A DNA stretch of 64,000 bases from Paracoccaceae bacterium (GTDB lineage Bacteria; Pseudomonadota; Alphaproteobacteria; Rhodobacterales; Rhodobacteraceae): contig CANNIA010000013.1 of the NCBI GenBank assembly GCA_947504705.1, positions 1 to 64,000 of the forward strand. Reading direction: 5' to 3'. How positions within the stretch are numbered: the stretch's first letter is position 1; each line of letters starts with the position of its first letter. Shown here in pieces: positions 58,245 through 64,000 of the stretch. The notes under the pieces were generated by a model that was not told the origin of the DNA, did no database searches, and was given only the letters and a program-made list of their open reading frames with translations. The position numbers and the translations under genes are program-made.

Positions 58245-58381
58245 CGCGCCTGTCGAATTCCCCTGGCCAAAAAATCCCCGCCGGAGGCGGCCCCCCGAGC
58301 CGGTTGGCCGCAGGCCAGAGGCGAGATAAAAGCCTTGCGGCTGCGCGCGCCTGCGCGGCTGCTCAATTTGAAAAGCGTCCC

Positions 58382-59818
58382 TCACCCCTTGGGCCATGGC
58401 TCGACCCTCGCTTCGGTGGGGTATTCCCCTCCCTCGGCCATGGATTGATCCAGCGTGCGGATCATCTCCTCATGCCCTCCCATCGCGAGATAAGCCTCGC
58501 GCAGGAGCGTAAACTCCAGCGGGGCCACCAAAGCAGGCGTCGGCACGTAACCGAAAGCCCCCTTCGGCAGCCGCTTCACATCGACCATGAAGGTGATCCC
58601 GCCGCCCGGCCAGACATAGGTCTCCGCGCCTCCCGAGGTGAGCCGTGTCACCCCACCCTGCACCGACCGGGTCAGCCGCACCGGGTTCTTGGTCACTCCG
58701 GCCCGCAAGCTGCCCCCCGCGCCGCCCATGAAGAGCACGGTGCAAAGCGAGGGCTCGCAATTTTCGTCGATCAGTCCGACCGTCTTCTTCAAGGCATCAG
58801 GCAGGTCCCGCTCAACGGGCTGCAACGCATCATCCAGCACATAATAGGCAAACTGCTCGCCCGTGGTTGACACCATCAGCAGCCGCAGGCCGGGCCGTGC
58901 ACCCTTCTTCGGGTTCCATTCGCCCAAGATCTCCAACGGATTGGTCAGCCGGGTTCCGCCCCAGCCCTGACCGGCCTCGGACACCCGGAAGTACCGCCCT
59001 GGGGTCGAGCGGTGGCCCTTGATCTTGATCCCCGTCGGCGCCCAGTCAATGACCTTGCCCGCCTGATGTTCGCTGACGACCCCGGTGATATGGTCATCAA
59101 CCACCACCACCTCATCCACCAGCCCCTGCCATTGCACCGCGAACATGCCGATAGTCGCGGACCCGCAGCCGACCCGCATCCGCCGCTCGCGCACCCCATC
59201 GACAATGGGGGCCTGCCCGGCCTGCACAGTGACGTGAGAGCCGCCCTCGATCTCCATCTCGACCGCTTCGCCATTGCAAAGCGCCAGCATCGCCGCACAG
59301 GTCACCCGGCCTTCGGCCTTGCCCCCCCCGGTCAGGTGGTGAACGCCGCCCAGCGACAGCATCTGAGACCCATATTCCGCCGTCGTCACATGGCCAATCG
59401 GTTCCCCCTGCACCCGGATCACCGCCCCTTCCGGACCAAGGAACCGGTCGGTGTCGATCTTCACCTTGACCCCGCAATAGGAAAAGATCGCCTCTGTCAC
59501 CACCGTAACCATATCCGCGCCGTCCACCTGCGAAGACACGATAAACGGCGCGGGTTTGTAGTCCGGGTAGGTCGTCCCCGAGCCGATCCCCGTTACAAAG
59601 GCATCCGCCGGAACGGGCGAGCCATCCCAATCCCGAGCTGCGAAAGGCACGACGCGGCCCCCAGCCTCGACCGTGTTCGACAGCAGGATCACCGGGTCCG
59701 TCCGCACGATCCGCCCGGCCGCATTGGCATAACGGTCACAAGCCCCGGTCATCCCCGGCGCGATGTAGCACATCACCGGACAGGCATCGCAACGGATTTT
59801 TTCGGGGGCTTCCGTCAT
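58382..59818 (-). CDS. 6-hydroxynicotinate reductase-like iron-sulfur protein
   Basis: This 478-residue protein resembles 6-hydroxynicotinate reductase of reductive nicotinate catabolism (Eubacterium barkeri type). An N-terminal cluster C10-x2-C13-x3-C17-x9-C27 looks like a [4Fe-4S] site; further cysteines occur in SYCGVK, CAAMLALC, VGCGSA and NCEPSLC. At residues 79-84 the sequence GSGTTYP resembles the S-G-A-T site used for covalent FMN attachment, with threonine at 83. It should reduce a hydroxylated N-heterocycle using low-potential electrons. The donor is not encoded next to it. AAGAGGG precedes ATG 59818. Confidence 0.78.
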   Translation of the reverse strand: MTEAPEKIRCDACPVMCYIAPGMTGACDRYANAAGRIVRTDPVILLSNTVEAGGRVVPFAARDWDGSPVPADAFVTGIGSGTTYPDYKPAPFIVSSQVDGADMVTVVTEAIFSYCGVKVKIDTDRFLGPEGAVIRVQGEPIGHVTTAEYGSQMLSLGGVHHLTGGGKAEGRVTCAAMLALCNGEAVEMEIEGGSHVTVQAGQAPIVDGVRERRMRVGCGSATIGMFAVQWQGLVDEVVVVDDHITGVVSEHQAGKVIDWAPTGIKIKGHRSTPGRYFRVSEAGQGWGGTRLTNPLEILGEWNPKKGARPGLRLLMVSTTGEQFAYYVLDDALQPVERDLPDALKKTVGLIDENCEPSLCTVLFMGGAGGSLRAGVTKNPVRLTRSVQGGVTRLTSGGAETYVWPGGGITFMVDVKRLPKGAFGYVPTPALVAPLEFTLLREAYLAMGGHEEMIRTLDQSMAEGGEYPTEARVEPWPKG

Positions 59819-59845
59819 GGGATGGCCCTCTTGTCCAAGGTCGGA

Positions 59846-59866
59846 CCGGGGGTTTCACACCCCCGG
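59846..59866. repeat. REP-like palindrome between the reductase and molybdenum hydroxylase genes
   Basis: CCGGGGGT-TTCAC-ACCCCCGG: an 8-bp perfect stem in the 88-bp gap, followed by another CCGGACCCCCG run. There is no U-tract on the minus strand, so it is not a classic terminator. Confidence 0.5.
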
Positions 59867-59906
59867 ACCCCCGTGGGATATTTGGAGAAGAGAAAACACT
59901 TAAGGA

Positions 59907-62576
59907 TCATGATTTGTCCTCTAGTGCCAAATGCAAACGATGTGGCAGGGCCGGAACGCGGGTGATTTCAGCCCCGGTGGCATGCCGGATGGCGTTCAGG
60001 ATCGCGGGGGCAGTCGGGATCAGGACATGTTCGCCAAGGCCCTTGGCACCAAACGGTCCTTCGGGGTCGGGGACCTCGATGATCAGGCTTTCAATCAGGG
60101 GAACGTCGCCCATGGTCGGGATCAGATAGTCATGCAGGTTTTCGGTCCGCCCCGGGAGATATTCCTCCATCAGCGCCATGCCGATGCCTTGGGCGATGCC
60201 GCCCTCGATCTGGCCACGCACCAGCATCGGGTTGATCGCGCGGCCCACATCGTGTGCTGCAATGATCTTCAGAAGTTTGACGGTTCCAAGCGCGCGGTCG
60301 ACCTCAAGCTCTACCATCTGCGCACCGTAACCATAGACCGCATAGGGCGCGCCCTGACCGTTCTGGTCCAGGGGCTTGGTCGGCGGGTCATAGCTGGCCT
60401 CGGCAGACAGCGCATGGCCATGGACATCGGGCACAAGGCCCGCAAGGTCGATCCGGGTTGTGTGGCCCCGGTCGGCGACAACCACCGTGCACGGTTCCAG
60501 CCTGAGGATCGCACCTTCACCCGCATTGGCGCGGCGCAGCACTTCGGCCCGGAGCTTCTCGGCAGCACCCTTGGCGGCGCGACCTGTGACATAGGTCTGG
60601 CGGCTGGCCGAAGTCTTGCCTGCATCCGGTGTCAGTCCGGTGTCGGGTCCAATCAAGCGAAAAGTCGAAAGCGGCAGGCCCAAAGCCTCACTCGCGATCT
60701 GGGCGATGACAGTGTTGGACCCTTGGCCGATGTCGGTTGCGCCCTGATGCAGCACCACCTCTCCCGCAGGCGACAGGCCAATGCGGATGGTCGAGGGGTT
60801 CGGCAAGGCCGTATTGCCGCAGCCATACCAGCAAGAGGCAACGCCCACGCCTCGCCCAGGCTTGTCCTTGGCCTCAGCCACCGCGCGCTGCCAATGCAGG
60901 CGCAGTGCCAGAAGGCAATCGTGGATTCCGACCGCCTGCAGGACATGCCCCGTGGCCGAAGCATCCCCGTCACGGAGAGCATTCAGGATGCGGAACTCCA
61001 GCCGGTCGATCCCAGCTTTGTCGGCCAGTCGGTCGTAAAGCGTTTCCTGCCACAAGGCCCCTTGCGGCACGCCAAAGCCCCGGAACGCCCCCGAAACTGG
61101 CCCATGCGTATGGATCGCCCGGGCTTTTGCCGAGATAGCGGGCGTGAAGTATGGCCCCGACACATGCACCGGCACCCGGTTCGCCACCGTCGGCCCCCAG
61201 CTGGAATAGGCCCCGGTGTTGAACCGGCCCTCAAACTCCATCCCGGTGATCCGGCCCGCAGCGTCACAACCGATCCGCCCCCGCATTTCTGCCGGATGCC
61301 GTTTGGTGGTCGAGGTCATGCTTTCGTGGCGGCTATAGACCATCCGGCAGGGCCGCCCGGTTTTCAGCGTGACCAGCCCGATCAGGGGTTGCAGCGAAAT
61401 ATCCAGTTTCGAGCCAAACCCCCCACCCACCGCCGAAGGGATGATCCTGACCCGCTCCATCGACAAACCAAGGATCGCCGCCGTATCCTCACGGTCCATG
61501 CCGGGGGCCTGCGTGCAGGCGCGGATGACAAGGGTGTCGCCGTCCATCCAGGCCGCACCGGCCTCGGGCTCGATATAGGCGTGTTCGACGAAGGCGGTGG
61601 TCATCTCGCCTTCGACAACATGGGCCGATCCGGCCAGCGCGGCAGCAACATCGCCCTTGATCACCCGGCCCTCGATCAAAAGGTTGCCTGCGCGGTTCGG
61701 GTGCAAAGGTTCGCCGACTTCCGCCTGTTCCGGCGTGGCAAGTGCGGGAAGAGGTGCCCAAGCGATTGGAAAGTCAGAAAGCTCGGGTTCAGCCCCCGGC
61801 TCAAACGCCACCAACGCCACGCATTCGCCGCGGAACTTGGCCGGAGAGGCGGCGATGGCGGGTTGGTCAGCAAAGGGCGGGATGACGGAAAAGGCGTTGC
61901 GGCCGGGGATATCCTCGACGGTGAAGATGGCGGCAACACCCGGCTTGGCGCGGAAGGCAGCAAGGTCGCCGATCCTGAATTCAGCATGCGGATGGGGCGA
62001 GCGGATGGCCTTTACTATTAGCGACCCCTCGGGCCATTCATCCGCGCCGAAACTGTCGCCTGCGACCTTCGCGGTCCCATCAACGCGGGCGATTGCCGCC
62101 CCGACCGCCCCCTGAACCAAAGGTGCAATGGCACCCTGCCCTGCGGCCACCACAGCGGCGATGATGCTGCGATAGCCGGTGCAGCGGCACAGAACGCCAC
62201 CAAGCGCCGTCTCGACCTCGGCCTCAGTGGGCTTGGCATTCCGCTTCAAAAGCCCCGCCGCCGTCAAAAGCATTCCCGGCGTGCAGATCCCACATTGCGC
62301 AGCGCCGTGGGTGTGAAAACTGGCGCGCAACCGCGTCAGTTCCGGTGTTTCACCCTCGATGGTCGTAACGGCCCGCCCCGCCACCCGCGCAGCAGGTGTC
62401 AGGCAAGCGCAAACCGCCGCCCCGTCGATCAGCACCGTGCAGGCCCCGCAATCACCGGCATCACAGCCGATCTTGGTGCCGGTCTTGCCCAAGCGTTCGC
62501 GAAGGGTCTCGGACAGCCGTTCGGTTGGCGGGGCCTCCACCTCGACAACCTTGTCGTTCAGCGTAAAGCGGATCAT
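59907..62576 (-). CDS. Molybdenum hydroxylase, fused [2Fe-2S] and Mo-cofactor subunit (xanthine/nicotinate dehydrogenase family)
   Basis: This 889-residue protein joins a two-domain [2Fe-2S] ferredoxin unit (about 1-155; C38, C43, C46, C58, then QCGICTPG and LCRCTGYR) to a molybdopterin-binding large subunit (about 165-880). The latter contains the DIGQGSNTVI-type cofactor region and the active-site Glu in AKGLGEHVLIP. The family inserts a hydroxyl from water next to ring nitrogen in purines, nicotinate and related compounds. It pairs with the FAD subunit just upstream, whose stop overlaps its start (ATGA). Confidence 0.93.
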   Translation of the reverse strand: MIRFTLNDKVVEVEAPPTERLSETLRERLGKTGTKIGCDAGDCGACTVLIDGAAVCACLTPAARVAGRAVTTIEGETPELTRLRASFHTHGAAQCGICTPGMLLTAAGLLKRNAKPTEAEVETALGGVLCRCTGYRSIIAAVVAAGQGAIAPLVQGAVGAAIARVDGTAKVAGDSFGADEWPEGSLIVKAIRSPHPHAEFRIGDLAAFRAKPGVAAIFTVEDIPGRNAFSVIPPFADQPAIAASPAKFRGECVALVAFEPGAEPELSDFPIAWAPLPALATPEQAEVGEPLHPNRAGNLLIEGRVIKGDVAAALAGSAHVVEGEMTTAFVEHAYIEPEAGAAWMDGDTLVIRACTQAPGMDREDTAAILGLSMERVRIIPSAVGGGFGSKLDISLQPLIGLVTLKTGRPCRMVYSRHESMTSTTKRHPAEMRGRIGCDAAGRITGMEFEGRFNTGAYSSWGPTVANRVPVHVSGPYFTPAISAKARAIHTHGPVSGAFRGFGVPQGALWQETLYDRLADKAGIDRLEFRILNALRDGDASATGHVLQAVGIHDCLLALRLHWQRAVAEAKDKPGRGVGVASCWYGCGNTALPNPSTIRIGLSPAGEVVLHQGATDIGQGSNTVIAQIASEALGLPLSTFRLIGPDTGLTPDAGKTSASRQTYVTGRAAKGAAEKLRAEVLRRANAGEGAILRLEPCTVVVADRGHTTRIDLAGLVPDVHGHALSAEASYDPPTKPLDQNGQGAPYAVYGYGAQMVELEVDRALGTVKLLKIIAAHDVGRAINPMLVRGQIEGGIAQGIGMALMEEYLPGRTENLHDYLIPTMGDVPLIESLIIEVPDPEGPFGAKGLGEHVLIPTAPAILNAIRHATGAEITRVPALPHRLHLALEDKS

Positions 62577-63418
62577 GCCAAGGCCTCCGCCAGGGCCCGG
62601 CGGACAAGTTCCACCGCCGCCGCGCGCCGGTAGGCCGCCGTCGCCCGCACATCATCGATGGGGGAAAGCGCGGCCTGAACGTCATGCGGCGTTACCCGCC
62701 CAATGGCGTCCGCCACCGAAGCGCCCTGTAAGGCCGTCTCAACCAGTGGCAACCGTACGGCGACCGGGGAGCAGGACCCGACCGCGACAGCCGCCTCAAC
62801 CACCCGACCCTTATCGACAACCACCCGCGCAGCGACCATGGCGATCGAGATCACCAGATGCAACCGCGCGCCCAATTTCACAAAGGCCGACCTGCCGGAG
62901 AGGCCCGCCTCGGGGATCACGACCGCCGCCATAACCTCACCCGGCAAAAGGGCCGTCCGACGCGGGCCAAGCAGGAACTCCTGCAAGGGAAGCCGCCTTG
63001 AGCCCTTTGCTGAGACCAGTTCAACCCCTGCCCCCAAGGCCAGCAGCGGCGGCACACTGTCCGCCGCAGGCGAGGCGTTGCAAAGGTTTCCGCCGATGGT
63101 CCCGGCATTCTGCACTTGCCGCCCGCCGATCTGCCGCGCCGCCTGCTGCAGGGCGTTCAAAGCGGGGGGCAACCGGGCCTCGGCAATCGAAGTCCAGGAC
63201 ACTGCAGCACCAATCCGCAGCCCCTGCCCCGACACGATCCGAGAAAACTCCGGCAGGCCGGTCACATCCAGCACCGGCCCCGCCAACCCGCTGCCTGCCC
63301 CCGGATACAGGTCCGTCCCCCCGGCCAGCACCCGCCAGTCACCCGCAGCCATCAGCCGCGAGGCCTCATCTACCGTCGATGGTCGGGCATAGTCCGGCAC
63401 GGCAAACCCAAAGTTCAT
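62573..63418 (-). CDS. Molybdenum hydroxylase FAD-binding subunit (CoxM/XdhB type)
   Basis: This 281-residue FAD protein has the typical N-terminus FAVPDYARPSTVDEASRLM, the FAD motifs VLAGGTDLYPG and NAGTIGGNLCNASPAAD, and the CO_deh_flav_C-like end. It passes electrons from the Mo/Fe-S protein to an acceptor. It is the first gene of the long operon. Its leader has no clear Shine-Dalgarno sequence, and AT-rich bases (TATACAT) abut the ATG. The MarR gene lies divergently 83 bp away. Confidence 0.92.
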   Translation of the reverse strand: MNFGFAVPDYARPSTVDEASRLMAAGDWRVLAGGTDLYPGAGSGLAGPVLDVTGLPEFSRIVSGQGLRIGAAVSWTSIAEARLPPALNALQQAARQIGGRQVQNAGTIGGNLCNASPAADSVPPLLALGAGVELVSAKGSRRLPLQEFLLGPRRTALLPGEVMAAVVIPEAGLSGRSAFVKLGARLHLVISIAMVAARVVVDKGRVVEAAVAVGSCSPVAVRLPLVETALQGASVADAIGRVTPHDVQAALSPIDDVRATAAYRRAAAVELVRRALAEALA

Positions 63419-63501
63419 ATGTATAGAAACAGTATTGCGACCCGGCCCCCGAGTCTGTCAACAGCCTTGCACGGATCACCCTCACGTCGTATCGCGTTGG
63501 A

Positions 63502-63921
63502 ATGACGGATGCAAAAGACTATCGCCTGGATGACCAGATCGGCTATGTCCTGCGCCGGGTGACGCAACGGCATCTGGCGATCTTTGCCGCAGCAATCCCC
63601 GAGGTCACCACCACCCAGTTCGCCGTGATGGCCCGGTTGGCCGAGGTTGGCCCCCTGTCGCAAAACCACCTTGGCCGGGCAACCGCGATGGATGCGGCGA
63701 CGATCAAGGGCGTGGTGGACCGGCTGGCAAAGCTTGACTTTGTCGAAACCGCCGCCGACCCCGAGGATCGCCGCCGCCTGACCGTCTCGCTGACCAAAGC
63801 CGGCTCGGCAATTGTCGCCGCCAAGGTCGCGACGGCGCTTCAGGTCTCAGGCAAAACGCTTGCCCCGCTGACGGCTGACGAATCCCGAACGCTTATGGCG
63901 CTGCTCCTGCGGCTGACCTGA
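63502..63921 (+). CDS. MarR-family transcriptional regulator
   Basis: This 139-residue winged-helix regulator has the MarR core (TTQFAVMARLAEVGPLSQNHLGRATAMDAATIKGVVDRLAKLDF by position about 37-80, then DPEDRRRLTVSLT as the wing). It is divergent from the catabolic operon and shares its 83-bp promoter region, so it probably controls it. MarR repressors such as NicR regulate nicotinate catabolism genes in other bacteria. No perfect palindrome was found in the intergenic region. Confidence 0.9.
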   Translation: MTDAKDYRLDDQIGYVLRRVTQRHLAIFAAAIPEVTTTQFAVMARLAEVGPLSQNHLGRATAMDAATIKGVVDRLAKLDFVETAADPEDRRRLTVSLTKAGSAIVAAKVATALQVSGKTLAPLTADESRTLMALLLRLT

Positions 63922-64000
63922 CGGTGTGGCGCTTCCGATAGGCGGCGACTTCCGCAACGCTGGGGGCTACCCCCGAGAACGTCAGCACATAGGCCGGGAT
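63893..64000 (-). CDS. Partial open frame at the window edge (C-terminus only)
   Basis: An open minus-strand frame enters from the right edge and ends at TAA 63893-63895, giving 35 residues (ending YRKRHTVRSAAGAAP). It overlaps the 3' end of the MarR gene by 29 bp. Too short to identify; it could be the end of a real gene or chance. Confidence 0.3.
   Translation of the reverse strand: MPAYVLTFSGVAPSVAEVAAYRKRHTVRSAAGAAP

Noticed and set aside
59931-62021. A 696-residue plus-strand open frame antisense to the molybdenum hydroxylase
   Set aside because: It mirrors a clear enzyme gene and has no motif of its own.
63419-63501. MarR operator in the shared promoter region
   Set aside because: Only a loose TATA-N-TAT type dyad is visible; no palindrome good enough to annotate.

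Overview
The window reads as a chromosomal segment of a free-living alphaproteobacterium of the Rhodobacterales (Rhodobacteraceae/Paracoccaceae type). It is GC-rich and densely packed, with many 1-4 bp gene overlaps. It carries a succinyl-CoA/glycine type 5-aminolevulinate synthase (HemA) very close to the Rhodobacter enzyme, a DksA with one zinc-finger cysteine, a prfB without the programmed frameshift, and an RTX protein ending in a Hint domain. No insertion sequence, integrase, CRISPR array or rRNA operon is visible. No stretch longer than 300 bases lacks a gene.

Layout. 20-3910 is a very large RTX/Hint surface or secreted protein on the minus strand. 4193-11568 is housekeeping: tRNA-Leu, a zinc metallopeptidase, DsbB, Dgt, ErpA, exonuclease III and two unrelated FAD enzymes. 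11640-18668 holds dksA and then a plus-strand run of MoxR ATPase, DUF2927 lipoprotein, small membrane protein, VWA protein, Rieske oxygenase, M48 peptidase and a ferritin-like protein. 18825-26641 is about the envelope: an M23 peptidase overlapping a bactofilin gene, then on the opposite strand amiC-mrcA-prfB-DUF2189. 26796-33842 has a DsbA-like protein, rodZ-ispG-cupin, hemA behind an FNR-type box, an M20 peptidase and an acetyltransferase. 33866-37833 has four tRNAs (Asp, Asp, Val, Val), a pirin, a histidine phosphatase gene broken by an in-frame amber codon, an HU-like protein, and a recent tandem duplication of small secreted proteins with a tail-fibre chaperone (S74) domain. 37843-46970 holds lon, tgt and a TetR-controlled RND efflux pair.

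The most interesting part is 46974-63921: thirteen minus-strand genes in nearly unbroken series, with a divergent MarR regulator. In transcription order they are a molybdenum hydroxylase (FAD subunit, then a fused 2Fe-2S/Mo subunit), a 6-hydroxynicotinate-reductase-like iron-sulfur protein, an ApbE-superfamily UPF0280 protein, a DUF1185 protein, an unknown multi-pass membrane protein, a complete Liv-type ABC importer, and both halves of an ATP-dependent hydantoinase/oxoprolinase. Read together they suggest uptake, hydroxylation, reductive dearomatisation and lactam opening of an N-heteroaromatic compound such as a pyridine carboxylate, possibly with covalent flavinylation of the reductase. The substrate is inference.

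Regulatory signals seen include two good FNR-type boxes (before hemA and before the DUF2189 gene), a perfect TetR-type palindrome, a facing pair of consensus DnaA boxes, and a 15-bp palindrome, TGTCCACSGTGGACA, present three times. All starts, domains and functions are from reading alone; no database search was possible.
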